The notes beneath the pieces were generated by a model. That model ran no database searches, had not been told where the DNA came from, and was given only the letters and a program-made list of their open reading frames with translations. From positions 1 to 62,599 of the forward strand of contig CAJUFS010000008.1 of assembly GCA_910585575.1 (NCBI GenBank): DNA of 62,599 bases, read 5' to 3'. This DNA is from an uncultured Adlercreutzia sp. GTDB taxonomy: Bacteria > Actinomycetota > Coriobacteriia > Coriobacteriales > Eggerthellaceae. A program made the translations under genes and the position numbers. Shown here one piece after another: positions 21,535-29,957 of the stretch; position 1 is the stretch's first letter; every line of letters starts with the position of its first letter.

Positions 21535-22182
21535 TTAGCCCTGGATGACATCCTCGCGGACGTAGTTGGTCATGACCTTGGGCTCTACCTCGGGCGGGTT
21601 GATGCCGGCGGCTTTGGCGGCTTCGAGGCTCTTCAGCATCCAGGCCATGTTGCGGCCCAGCATGCGCATGGTGTGCATACCCTCGCCGTCGGCCGCGGTT
21701 TCACCGGGCTGGCGACCGAAGGCGATGCCCCAGTAGGAGCTGCTCATTACCGGCATATTGTTGATCTGGAAGTACTTGTTGATTTGATCGGCCGCCTCAA
21801 TGGCGCCGGCGCGACGGGCTACCCCGATGCCGGCCGCCGGCTTGAAGCGCATGAGCGAGCCACCGGCATAGAACATGCGGTCGAGCAGCGAGATGAGCGA
21901 GCCGGCTGCCCCGGCGTAGTACACCGGCGAGCCAATGATGATGCCGTCGGCCTCACCGGCCTTCTGGATCAGGTCATTGCAGCAATCCTCCGTGAAGATA
22001 CACTGGTTATTGCCCGTGCGCGTGCAGATGCCGCAGGCGATACAGCCGCGAATCTCCTTGTTGGTGATCCAGGCAATCTCGGTGTCGATGCCCTCGGCCT
22101 GGAGCGCCGCGGCGCATTCTTCCAAAGCGCGGTTCGTGTTGCCGTTCATGCGAGGGCTTCCGTTGATAAGCAGTACCTTCAC
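21535..22182 (-). CDS. Flavodoxin-fold NAD(P)H/FMN oxidoreductase with Cys cluster
   Basis: The 215-residue protein starts with VKVLLINGSPRMNGNTNRAL, the phosphate-binding loop of the NADPH-dependent FMN reductase / iron-sulfur flavoprotein family. It has Cys-rich CIACGICTRTGNNQC and CC shortly after, which in related proteins bind a [4Fe-4S] cluster, and the FMN-contact stretch GSPVYYAGAAGSL. GTG at 22180-22182 follows GAGGAGAC on the minus strand, so the longer 249-residue reading is not used. It is probably a low-potential electron carrier or quinone/nitro reductase; the physiological partner is unknown. Confidence 0.82.
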   Translation of the reverse strand: MKVLLINGSPRMNGNTNRALEECAAALQAEGIDTEIAWITNKEIRGCIACGICTRTGNNQCIFTEDCCNDLIQKAGEADGIIIGSPVYYAGAAGSLISLLDRMFYAGGSLMRFKPAAGIGVARRAGAIEAADQINKYFQINNMPVMSSSYWGIAFGRQPGETAADGEGMHTMRMLGRNMAWMLKSLEAAKAAGINPPEVEPKVMTNYVREDVIQG

Positions 22183-22282
22183 ACTGTCTCCTCTTCTCGT
22201 GTTTTTGCTTGGCTGGATTGTAGCATCAATTAAACTAGAGCCATCACGTTTAGTTATTCGACACGCAAATGCAAGGTGCGCC

Positions 22283-22462
22283 ATGGCGAAGAACGAAGAT
22301 TACGACTGGATCAACGATCCGTTCGATGAGAAGAAGATAGCCGAGGAGCAGGAGCGCGCCGGCATGTCCGGAGCCTCTAAGACGTTTGTGCTTGTTGCCG
22401 TGCTCGTTGTCATCCTGGGTATTTTCGCCATGCTCGGTCTGCTGTTGTTCGGCATTCTGTAG
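22283..22462 (+). CDS. Small single-pass membrane protein
   Basis: This 59-residue protein has an acidic cytoplasmic front (NEDYDWINDPFDEKK) and one strong transmembrane helix at the C-terminal end (TFVLVAVLVVILGIFAMLGL). The ATG has AAGGTG upstream. The stop is seven bases before the next tiny membrane ORF, and both precede dus, so the three are likely co-transcribed. I do not recognise a family. The hydrophobic pattern and good spacing favour a real gene. Confidence 0.55.
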   Translation: MAKNEDYDWINDPFDEKKIAEEQERAGMSGASKTFVLVAVLVVILGIFAMLGLLLFGIL

Positions 22463-22469
22463 GAGTCTT

Positions 22470-22589
22470 ATGAAACGCGCATTTCCGCTGTACGCCATCC
22501 TTATCGGCGCCTTGGTCGCCGTGGTTCTTGTGGCCATCGTTGGCATTTTCGCCGTAGGCTGCACCTTTACGCTGGGGCTGACAGTCTAG
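22470..22589 (+). CDS. Very small membrane peptide upstream of dus
   Basis: This 39-residue ORF (MKRAFPLYAILIGALVAVV...) is one transmembrane helix with a positive start and a cysteine (GCTF) after the hydrophobic run. AGGAG at 22461-22465 is well placed before ATG 22470, and its stop lies one base before the dus GTG. The tight packing suggests it is translated. The function is unknown; it could also be a leader cistron. Confidence 0.45.
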   Translation: MKRAFPLYAILIGALVAVVLVAIVGIFAVGCTFTLGLTV

Positions 22590-22590
22590 C

Positions 22591-23562
22591 GTGGAAGGTC
22601 TGTTCGGGAAATACCGCGTGTTGCTGGCGCCCATGGCCGGTGTGTCCGACATCGCCTTCCGCACCCTGTGCCTGGAACAAGGCGCCGACGTGGCCTTCAC
22701 CGAAATGGTATCGGCCAAAGGGCTTTCTTTTGCGAATGAGAAAACGCGCCACTTGCTGGCGCTGGCCGACGGGGAAACCCAGGTGGGCGTGCAGCTGTTC
22801 GGCCACGAGCCCGACGTCATGGCCTCGCAGGCCGCCTGGATCGAGGACACGTTAGGCGAAAGCTTAGCGTACCTGGACATCAACATGGGCTGCCCGGCGC
22901 GCAAAATCGTGTCGAAGGGCGACGGCTCGGCGCTTATGAAGACACCTGAGCTGGCGGCCGACATTGTGCGCGCGGTGAAGGGGACAGTGGCCCATCCCGT
23001 TACGGCGAAATTCCGCCGCGGCTGGGCCGAGGGCGAGGAAACCGCCGTGGAATTCGCCCGGCGCATGGAAGATGCCGGGGCTGATGCCGTCACCGTGCAC
23101 GGTCGCTTCGCCGAGCAGCTGTACCGGGGGAGCGCCGACTGGGGCGTCATCGGCCGCGTGAAAGAGGCGGTGGCGGTGCCCGTAGTGGGCAACGGCGACA
23201 TCCGCCACGGCTTCGATGCCGTGGCCATGGCCGAGCGCACTGGCTGCGACGCGGTGATGATCGCGCGCGGCGCCGAGGGCAATCCCTGGCTGTTTTCACA
23301 GGTGCAAGCCGCCCTGGCCGGGCAGCCCGAGCCAGCAGCGCCCACGGTAGAGGAGCGCATCGCCGTGGCGCGGCGCCATGCGCGGCTGCTCACCCAGCGC
23401 GAGGGGCGCAACATCGTGCGCATGCGCAAGCACGCCATGTGGTACCTGGCAGGACTTCCCGGCGCCGCCGCGGCCCGCGGGCGCATCAACTACTGCACCA
23501 GCTTGGAGGACTTCGACGCAGTGTTCGACGAACTGCTCGAGATAGCAGAGGCCCATGCATAG
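22591..23562 (+). CDS. dusB: tRNA-dihydrouridine synthase (DusB-like)
   Basis: The 323-residue FMN enzyme reduces uridines in the tRNA D-arm. It contains the N-terminal APMAGVSDIAFR, the catalytic-cysteine motif DINMGCPARKIV, HGRFAEQLYRG and GNGDIRHG. The GTG start at 22591 directly follows the stop of the small upstream ORF. Assignment to DusB (versus other Dus types) rests on overall resemblance and is less certain than the family. Confidence 0.9.
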   Translation: MEGLFGKYRVLLAPMAGVSDIAFRTLCLEQGADVAFTEMVSAKGLSFANEKTRHLLALADGETQVGVQLFGHEPDVMASQAAWIEDTLGESLAYLDINMGCPARKIVSKGDGSALMKTPELAADIVRAVKGTVAHPVTAKFRRGWAEGEETAVEFARRMEDAGADAVTVHGRFAEQLYRGSADWGVIGRVKEAVAVPVVGNGDIRHGFDAVAMAERTGCDAVMIARGAEGNPWLFSQVQAALAGQPEPAAPTVEERIAVARRHARLLTQREGRNIVRMRKHAMWYLAGLPGAAAARGRINYCTSLEDFDAVFDELLEIAEAHA

Positions 23563-23578
23563 CTGTCCGCTTCCGCGC

Positions 23579-23678
23579 CACCGGGTACTCCGATTCGCTC
23601 AAACAGTCCTCGCTTTGGAGAACAGTCCACTGGACTGTTCTCGTCGCTGCGGAACTCGCTCGGTCGAAGCACCCGGTG
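23579..23678. repeat. Nested intergenic palindrome (element C)
   Basis: An outer pair CACCGGGT (23579-23586) and ACCCGGTG (23671-23678) encloses an inner 25-nt palindrome at 23618-23642 (GAGAACAGTCCA, one centre base, TGGACTGTTCTC). AACAGTCC occurs a third time, in direct orientation, at 23602-23609. The arrangement (arm motif present three times) resembles that of element A, with different sequence. It fills the dus-hemW gap. It has no T run, so it is not a standard terminator. Confidence 0.65.
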
Positions 23679-23712
23679 TCGCTCCGCTACTCACCTAGAA
23701 AGAGTGTTAGCC

Positions 23713-24825
23713 ATGCCTTATGACCCTTATACAGCGCTGTACCTGCATATTCCTTTTTGCGTGAAGCGGTGCGGGTACTGCGATTTCACTACCAGTGCGG
23801 TGGAGCGCGATTCGCCGATTATCGATGAGTACGTGGAATCGCTCGTGCTGGATATTCGCCGGGCTTCGCGCGAGGGGAAGCTGGGGGCGCTCGAGACGGT
23901 GTATCTGGGGGGCGGCACGCCGAGCTATATCGGCATGAAGCGGCTGTCCAGCTTGCTGTACGCTTTGGGCATGTCCATGCACTTGGAGCCCGAGGTGGAG
24001 TGCACCATGGAAGCGAACCCGGAGAGCCTGACCGAGCCCATGGTGCGCGACATTTGGGCGTTGGGCGCGAACCGGCTTTCGCTGGGAGTGCAGTCCTTCG
24101 ATGACGAGGTGCTGGCCATCCTCGGCCGCGCCCATAATGCGGAAGCGGCGCGTCGGGCCATTGCGGCGGCGCAGACGCGCTTCGACAACGTGTCGGTGGA
24201 CCTGATGTGCGGCATCCCCGGGCAAAGCGCCGACTCCTTCCGCCGCAGCGTCGAGGAGGCCGTGGCCCTGGGAGTGAAGCACGTGTCGGTGTACCCCCTC
24301 ACCATTGAGCCGAACACCCCCTTCGACCGCGCTGTGCTCCGCGGCGACATGCCCGAGCCCGATGACGACGTGGAGGCCGAGGCCATGGAAGCGGCCCGCG
24401 CGGTATTGGAGGCGGCCGGCTTTCACCGCTACGAAGTGGCCAGCTACGCCCTTCCCGGCTACGAGAGCCGCCACAACACCGCCTACTGGACCAGCAAGCC
24501 CTATCTGGGCCTGGGCCGTTCCGCTGTCACCATGACCCAGAACGCCGAGCGCCGCATGCGGGTGCAGGATGGCCAGGTCATCGACGACTTGAACGCGCAC
24601 CAAATGGCCGCCGAGGACCTCATGCTCGGCATGCGCATGGCCCGCGGCGTCAGCGACCAGCACGTGGCCCGCGCCACCGAGCTGCTCGAGGACGCCCCTG
24701 CCGTCTTCGCCGAACTAGAGCAACGGGGCCTCGCCGTCCATCAAGAAGGTCGCTGGCAGCCCACCGACACCGGCTGGCTCTGCGGCAACGAACTCTACGG
24801 CCGCCTCCTCGACCTAGCTCCGTAA
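23713..24825 (+). CDS. hemW: HemW-like radical SAM protein (heme chaperone family)
   Basis: The protein of about 370 residues shows the radical SAM motif HIPFCVKRCGYCDF (CxxxCxxC plus the extra Cys/Phe pattern typical of HemW/HemN), GGGTPSY and ANPESLT. HemW members bind heme and are often confused with oxygen-independent coproporphyrinogen oxidase HemN. The position upstream of hrcA-dnaJ is the classic HemW locus and supports the chaperone assignment. ATG 23713 with AAAGAG upstream is preferred over GTG 23704. Confidence 0.9.
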   Translation: MPYDPYTALYLHIPFCVKRCGYCDFTTSAVERDSPIIDEYVESLVLDIRRASREGKLGALETVYLGGGTPSYIGMKRLSSLLYALGMSMHLEPEVECTMEANPESLTEPMVRDIWALGANRLSLGVQSFDDEVLAILGRAHNAEAARRAIAAAQTRFDNVSVDLMCGIPGQSADSFRRSVEEAVALGVKHVSVYPLTIEPNTPFDRAVLRGDMPEPDDDVEAEAMEAARAVLEAAGFHRYEVASYALPGYESRHNTAYWTSKPYLGLGRSAVTMTQNAERRMRVQDGQVIDDLNAHQMAAEDLMLGMRMARGVSDQHVARATELLEDAPAVFAELEQRGLAVHQEGRWQPTDTGWLCGNELYGRLLDLAP

Positions 24826-24839
24826 GAACCAACTCGGTA

Positions 24840-24992
24840 GTCCCCGGAGGGTCGGGGGGCGCTTGCAGAGGTCTCTGAACGCCACATTCCTGCGACCGAA
24901 GGTCGCCCATAAAAACATGAAGGAGCGCAGCGCCCGAGCGAAGCGAGTCAGCGGAGCGGGTCCTCTGCAAGCGCCCCCGACCCTCCGGGGAC
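24840..24992. repeat. Intergenic inverted-repeat element B, copy 1
   Basis: Arms at 24840-24871 and 24962-24992 are complementary over their whole length except for one extra G. Between them is a core shared with two other copies near 44 kb. It holds a small hairpin GCGACC-GAA-GGTCGC (24892-24906), then CCCATAAAAACATGA and a series of GAGCG/AGCGG motifs. It lies between hemW and hrcA. The compact double arms could in principle end hemW transcription, but there is no T run. Confidence 0.8.
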
Positions 24993-25201
24993 GGACAGAG
25001 CGGGTTCCCGGCAGAAGACCCCGGGCCCCGACGGGCGGAGGGATGCTACCAGCCTTCCGTCTTCCGCCTTCCGCCCACCCCGTTGTGTCGCTTACGTCGA
25101 AATTGCAACCAAGTTAGCACTCTCTTGACCAGGTTGCTAAAATAACGTCAATAGCGAATGAAATGGTGCGCCGAAGGCCGCCGGGTAGGGAAGGAGTCAA
25201 G
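24993..25201. other. hrcA upstream region
   Basis: After element B copy 1, this GC-rich stretch holds the CIRCE-like operator and promoter (25114-25140) and the hrcA ribosome-binding site AAGGAG just before 25202. No gene is seen. Confidence 0.5.
25114..25140 (+). promoter_or_regulatory. CIRCE-type HrcA operator
   Basis: TTAGCACTC, nine bases, then GGTTGCTAA: the left arm is the exact CIRCE half-site and the right arm differs from GAGTGCTAA at a few positions. TTGACC, a good -35 hexamer, lies in the spacer (25125-25130). HrcA bound here would block its own promoter. Confidence 0.8.
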
Positions 25202-26212
25202 ATGCTGTCCGAGAGACGCCAACGTGTGCTGCGCGCGCTTATCGAAGACTACGTGGAATTCGCCCTGCCGGTTGGCTCGCGCACGCTGACCGAGCGGCAT
25301 CGGCTGGGGGTCAGCCCCGCCACGGTGCGCAACGACCTGTCGGCCCTGGAAGATGCCGGGTTCATCCAGCAGCCCCACACCTCGGCGGGCCGCGTACCCA
25401 CCGATGCGGGCTACCGCGCCTTTGTGGACGACTTACTGTCCAGTGGCCTTGCTGAGGAAGAGCTACCGCATCCGTCGCTCGTCGACGAGCTGCGCTCGAG
25501 CGCCACCGAGCTGGACACCCTCATGGAGCGCACGTCGGCGGCCTTAGCACGCCTGACCAACTGTCTGTCCATCGTGGCCGCCCCCTCGGTGTTCTCGGGG
25601 CGCATTCGCCAGCTTACCCTCGTGTCGCTTTCCAACTACCAGGCCATCATCATCGTGGTGGCCGAGGACGGGCAGGTGGCCAACCGCAACGTCACCTTTA
25701 CCGAAGAGGTAACGGCCGACGAGCTGGCCGGCGCCCAGAACCTGCTCAACCGCGTGCTGGTGGGCCAGTCGGCCCGCGATGTGCGCCGCAACTTGGACCT
25801 CAGCACCGTGGAGGCGCTGTCCGATCCACTCGTGCAGCTCATCATCGACGAAGTCATCGAGTGCCTGGGCGAAAGCGACGCCACCCGCGCCCATCGTCTC
25901 GGGCTCTCCTCGCTGCTGCGCCAGCCCGAGTTCAGCGACTCGAAGGCCCTCGTGCCCGTCATGGAGGTGCTCGAGGACGACCGCGTGCTCCTGCACACCT
26001 TCGACGACACCATTGAGGGCGAAGGCCCCGTCATGGTGCGCATCGGCCACGAGAACCCCGGCGAGGCCCTGGCCGGCGTGTCGGTAGTGGCGTGCCCCTA
26101 TGGCCGCGGCAACAGCGAGGGCATGGTGGCGGTCATCGGCCCCACGCGCATGAACTACTCCAACGTCATTCGCGCCGTGCGCGCCGCCCAGTGCGTGCTG
26201 CACGACGAATAG
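25202..26212 (+). CDS. hrcA: Heat-inducible transcription repressor HrcA
   Basis: The 336-residue repressor has an N-terminal winged helix ([48 protein letters not shown]) and a C-terminal GAF-like dimerisation domain ending with [11 protein letters not shown]-type sequence. It represses class I heat-shock genes through CIRCE and depends on GroEL for activity. ATG 25202 follows AAGGAG; 13 further in-frame residues upstream are rejected. It is followed by dnaJ without grpE or dnaK, so those must lie elsewhere. Confidence 0.96.
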   Translation: MLSERRQRVLRALIEDYVEFALPVGSRTLTERHRLGVSPATVRNDLSALEDAGFIQQPHTSAGRVPTDAGYRAFVDDLLSSGLAEEELPHPSLVDELRSSATELDTLMERTSAALARLTNCLSIVAAPSVFSGRIRQLTLVSLSNYQAIIIVVAEDGQVANRNVTFTEEVTADELAGAQNLLNRVLVGQSARDVRRNLDLSTVEALSDPLVQLIIDEVIECLGESDATRAHRLGLSSLLRQPEFSDSKALVPVMEVLEDDRVLLHTFDDTIEGEGPVMVRIGHENPGEALAGVSVVACPYGRGNSEGMVAVIGPTRMNYSNVIRAVRAAQCVLHDE

Positions 26213-26253
26213 CCCCGTTTCCCATACCCCGAGAAAGGTTCGATGCAATCACC

Positions 26254-27405
26254 ATGGCCCAGAAGGATCTCTACGAAGTACTCGGTGTTTCCCGCGATGC
26301 CTCCGAGGCGGAAATCAAGAAGGCGTTCCGCCACCGCGCCCGCGAGCTGCATCCCGATGTGAACAAGGCACCCGATGCGGAAGACCAGTTCAAAGAGCTG
26401 AACGAGGCCTACGATGTACTGAGCGACCCGCAGAAGCGCGCCCAGTACGACCGCTTCGGCACCATTCCCGGCGCTGCGGGGGCGGGCGGTCCCTATGGCG
26501 GCGTGAACATCGACTTCGAGGACCTGTTCGGCGGCGGCTTCGGCGGCATGGGCGACATCTTCTCCACCTTCTTCGGCGGCGCGGCGGCTGGCGGCGCGGG
26601 CCGCACGGTGCGCAAAGAAGGCCGCGACATGGGTGTCGGCGTGCGCATTTCGCTGAAAGAGGCGGCCACGGGTGAGAAGAAGGAGATCGTCTACGACCGT
26701 CTGGCGCCATGTCCCGACTGCGACGGGACCGGCCTGGGCGAGGACGGCAAGGAAGTCACCTGTCCCGAGTGCGACGGCCGCGGCCGCGTGGTTACCGTGC
26801 AGCACACCTTCCTGGGCGACATGCAGTCGGCCACCACGTGCCCCAAGTGCCACGGCACCGGCACCATCATCGAGAACCCGTGCCCCGAGTGCGAAGGCCA
26901 GGGCCGCGTGCCCGACCGCCAGCGCGTGTCGGTGGAAATCCCCAAGGGCATCCGCGACGGCCAGCAGCTGCGCGTAGCCGGCTACGGCGAGGCGGGCATG
27001 CAGGGAGCGGCCGCGGGCGACCTTATCGTCACGGTGCGCATCCAGCCCGACGAGTTCTTCGAGCGCGACGGCGACAACCTGCACTGCAAGCTGGTGGTAC
27101 CCATGGTGCAGGCGGCCCTGGGCGCCGACATCGAGATCGATGGCATCTACGACGATGAAAAAGTTGTCGTCACTATTCCGGAGGGCTGCCAAAACGGCCA
27201 GGTGGTGCGCGTGAAGGGCAGCGGCATGCCGCGCCTGAAGAGCGACAACCGCGGCGATTTGTTCGCCCACATCGACGTCGAAATTCCCAAGAAGCTGAGC
27301 AAGCACCAGCGCGAGCTGCTGGAGGCCCTGGCCGCCGACATGGGCGAAGATGTGAACGAGGAAAAGCGTTCGCCGCTGCAGAAGCTGCGCGACATTTTCG
27401 AGTAA
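26254..27405 (+). CDS. dnaJ: Chaperone protein DnaJ
   Basis: The 383-residue type I J-protein has a J domain with HPD ([12 protein letters not shown]), a Gly/Phe-rich linker (about 75-115), four zinc motifs ([32 protein letters not shown]) and two C-terminal substrate-binding domains. It stimulates DnaK. The start is ATG 26254, 41 bases after hrcA; the long upstream frame overlaps hrcA and is discarded. Co-transcription with hrcA brings it under CIRCE control. Confidence 0.96.
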   Translation: MAQKDLYEVLGVSRDASEAEIKKAFRHRARELHPDVNKAPDAEDQFKELNEAYDVLSDPQKRAQYDRFGTIPGAAGAGGPYGGVNIDFEDLFGGGFGGMGDIFSTFFGGAAAGGAGRTVRKEGRDMGVGVRISLKEAATGEKKEIVYDRLAPCPDCDGTGLGEDGKEVTCPECDGRGRVVTVQHTFLGDMQSATTCPKCHGTGTIIENPCPECEGQGRVPDRQRVSVEIPKGIRDGQQLRVAGYGEAGMQGAAAGDLIVTVRIQPDEFFERDGDNLHCKLVVPMVQAALGADIEIDGIYDDEKVVVTIPEGCQNGQVVRVKGSGMPRLKSDNRGDLFAHIDVEIPKKLSKHQRELLEALAADMGEDVNEEKRSPLQKLRDIFE

Positions 27406-27416
27406 GAGGTTTCTCC

Positions 27417-28373
27417 ATGTCGCTGCCGCGGTTCTTTCTCGATAATCAAGTGCTGGCCGCTGAAACGGAGGCAGTGTTTCCTCTGCGCCTTTCGCGCGAC
27501 GACGCCAAGCATGCGCGCGTGCTGCGGCTGGCGGCAGGGGAGCATGTGGCCGTCATCGACGCCAGCCAGGACTACTTCGAGTGCGAGATCGTGGATTTCT
27601 CCGACGCGCTGCCCCTCGTGCGCATCGCACGCCATCAGGAAGGCGGTGTGACGGGCCCGCAGGTTATCTTGCTGCAGGGCTTGGCGAAGGGCGACAAGAT
27701 GGAGACGGTTATCCGCCACGCCACCGAAGTGGGCGTGGCGGGCTTCGTGCCCCTGACCTGCGCCCGCTCTATCGTGAAGCTGGACGGTAAGAAGGCCGCT
27801 GCGAAAACCGAGCGCTGGCAGGCCATCGCGAAGAGCGCCGCCATGCAGTCGGGCCAGCCGCGCATTCCCGAGGTTAGCGAGCCGGTTCCCGTGCGCGAGG
27901 CCGCCCGAATGCTGGCCGGCGCCACGGCAGTGCTGGTGTGCTGGGAGGAGGCACCGCAGTCGGCCTCGCTGGCCGATGCGATTCACGGCGCTCTTGCGGA
28001 TACACACACGCCGGCCGAGGACGCGCGCATCGCGGTGGTCGTGGGCCCCGAGGGCGGCCTTTCCGAGGATGAAGTGCAGCAGCTGCTGGACGCCAACCCT
28101 CAGGCGCGCCTGGTCACGCTGGGCCCCTCCATTCTCCGCACGGAAACAGCGGGCATCGTAGCGCCAGCCCTGGCGCTGTATGAGCTGGGTGGCATGGGAA
28201 ACGGCGGCTTTCACGGCGATGGACAATCGGCCCTAGCCGAAGCCCCCGAATCGGGCGAGCCCGGCATCTCCGAGCCCCCGGCCATCGCGCAGTCCTTCGC
28301 TGCGATGTTCGACGCCGAAGGAGACAGCCAACCGTCTGACTTGTCTCATCGAGATACTGGGAGCCAACTATGA
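27417..28373 (+). CDS. rsmE: 16S rRNA m3U1498 methyltransferase
   Basis: This is a SPOUT-fold methyltransferase with an N-terminal PUA-like part (RFFLDN...HARVLRL) and the SAM-knot motifs VVVGPEGGLSEDE and TLGPSILRTETAG. RsmE methylates N3 of U1498 in the decoding region. The family is usually about 240-250 residues; this one has 318, with an extra tail of some 65 residues after the ALALYELG helix that is Ala/Pro/Glu-rich and probably disordered. Its last codons overlap mtaB by 4 bases (ATGA). Confidence 0.93.
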   Translation: MSLPRFFLDNQVLAAETEAVFPLRLSRDDAKHARVLRLAAGEHVAVIDASQDYFECEIVDFSDALPLVRIARHQEGGVTGPQVILLQGLAKGDKMETVIRHATEVGVAGFVPLTCARSIVKLDGKKAAAKTERWQAIAKSAAMQSGQPRIPEVSEPVPVREAARMLAGATAVLVCWEEAPQSASLADAIHGALADTHTPAEDARIAVVVGPEGGLSEDEVQQLLDANPQARLVTLGPSILRTETAGIVAPALALYELGGMGNGGFHGDGQSALAEAPESGEPGISEPPAIAQSFAAMFDAEGDSQPSDLSHRDTGSQL

Positions 28374-29704
28374 ATGGCGCAGGGGAGCGCATCGATAGAG
28401 CGGCAAAGGAGCCGCTATCCTCCGCCGCGTTTCCGCGATTCTCATTCTGCGTGGTCAACCTGGGCTGCAAGGTCAATCGAGTAGAATCCGATGGTTTCGA
28501 GCGCTTGCTGACCGAGCGCGGGGGAGTGCCCGCCCGCGAAGCCGAAGCCGATCTGATCGTCGTGAATACCTGCACCGTTACCGGCGAGGCTGAGAAGAAG
28601 ACTCGCAAAGCCGTGCGCCACGCGCTGAACGCCAGCGAACGCGCCCAGGTAGTTGTCACCGGTTGCGCCACCGAGATCGACCGCGAAACCTACGCGGGCC
28701 TCAGCGAGCGCGTCGCGGTGGTCTCCAAGGCCGAAGCGGCTCTTTACCTGGCTGATTGGGTTGCGGAGACTATCTCTACCGCTTCGCCCGATGTCGCGGA
28801 TGGCGAGCCTGCGGCGACTTGCCTTGACGGGTTCACGGAAGCGGAGTTCTTCGTCCCTTCCGACGGCCGCACGCGAATCGGCATCAAGGTGCAGGACGGC
28901 TGCAACAATGCGTGCACCTACTGCATCGTGCACGTGGCCCGCGGTCACGCCACCAGTCGATCGGCCGATGAAGTGGTGTCCGAGGCCGTGGCGCTGGCCC
29001 AAGCCGGCGTACGCGAGATCGTCCTAACGGGCATCAACCTGGGGTCCTACGACGACAACGGCTGCGACCTGGCCGACCTGTGCCGTCGCTTGCTCGAGGC
29101 CACGGCCGACCTGCACGAACCCGACGAGCTTCCGTGCCGCTTCCGCATCGGGTCCATCGAGCCCATGGACGTGTCGATGGATTTCATCGGGCTTCTGGCC
29201 GATGCCGAGGGGCGCCTCTGCCGCCACCTGCATCTGCCGCTTCAATCGGGCAGTTCCAAGGTGCTGCGCGAGATGGCGCGCCCTTACGACGCCGAAGAGT
29301 ATCGCCAGCTGGTTGAGTACCTGCGTGCCATGGTACCGGAAATCGCGCTGACGACCGATATCATCGTGGGCTTCCCCGGCGAAACCAACGAAGACTTTGA
29401 GGACACCGTGAAGTTGGCTGAGCGCTGCGGCTTCAGCAAGATCCACGTGTTCCCGTACTCCCGCCGCGAAGGCACCCCGGCCGCCGAGCGCCCCGATCAG
29501 ATACAGCCCGAGGTGAAGGCCGCCCGCGCCGCCCGCCTACGCGAACTCTCTGACCAGCTCGCCGCCGTCGACCGCGGCGCACGCGTCGGCATCCCCGAGC
29601 TCGCCCTCGTCGAAACCCCCACCAAAGCCACCACCGAAAGCTACCATGAAGTGGAGCTCGCGGAACCCAGCCTCGTCGGCAGCCTCGTATCCGTTACGCT
29701 GTAA
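28370..29704 (+). CDS. mtaB: tRNA (N6-threonylcarbamoyladenosine-C2) methylthiotransferase
   Basis: The 444-residue protein has the three methylthiotransferase parts: N-terminal UPF0004 domain (VVNLGCKVNRVESD), radical SAM core (CNNACTYCIVHVARG) and a short TRAM-like end. NLGCKVN in place of FGCQMN, and the position after rsmE, point to MtaB, which converts t6A37 to ms2t6A37 in tRNA-Lys. It overlaps rsmE by ATGA. Two other family members, RimO (51659) and MiaB (59639), are in the same window. Confidence 0.92.
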   Translation: MNGAGERIDRAAKEPLSSAAFPRFSFCVVNLGCKVNRVESDGFERLLTERGGVPAREAEADLIVVNTCTVTGEAEKKTRKAVRHALNASERAQVVVTGCATEIDRETYAGLSERVAVVSKAEAALYLADWVAETISTASPDVADGEPAATCLDGFTEAEFFVPSDGRTRIGIKVQDGCNNACTYCIVHVARGHATSRSADEVVSEAVALAQAGVREIVLTGINLGSYDDNGCDLADLCRRLLEATADLHEPDELPCRFRIGSIEPMDVSMDFIGLLADAEGRLCRHLHLPLQSGSSKVLREMARPYDAEEYRQLVEYLRAMVPEIALTTDIIVGFPGETNEDFEDTVKLAERCGFSKIHVFPYSRREGTPAAERPDQIQPEVKAARAARLRELSDQLAAVDRGARVGIPELALVETPTKATTESYHEVELAEPSLVGSLVSVTL

Positions 29705-29790
29705 GCGCCTCTGACGCAAAACAACAAGGCACCTCGCTCGCTGAGACAAGACGTCCCGCCTCGGCCGCGGATCCCTTCACCTACGAAAAG

Positions 29791-29815
29791 GCCCCGCAGC
29801 CAAAGGCTACGGGGC
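29791..29815 (+). terminator. Terminator hairpin between convergent mtaB and the flavin reductase
   Basis: An 11-bp stem with one mismatch, GCCCCGCAGCC and GGCTACGGGGC around AAA, lies in the convergent gap. It is preceded by AAAAG on the plus strand (a T run for minus-strand transcripts) and followed only by ATTCTATT, so it may serve the minus-strand gene better. Confidence 0.6.
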
Positions 29816-29957
29816 ATTCTATTGAGCGGACGCGCAGGCGAAAGAGTCGTGGATGGGAGGGAGGATCACCACGCTTCCGCCTCCGAACGTCAAGGCTCTC
29901 TTACACAGGAACTCCCAGAATCGCCACGCTAAGACGAGCCGGTTCCCAAAGCGCCAT

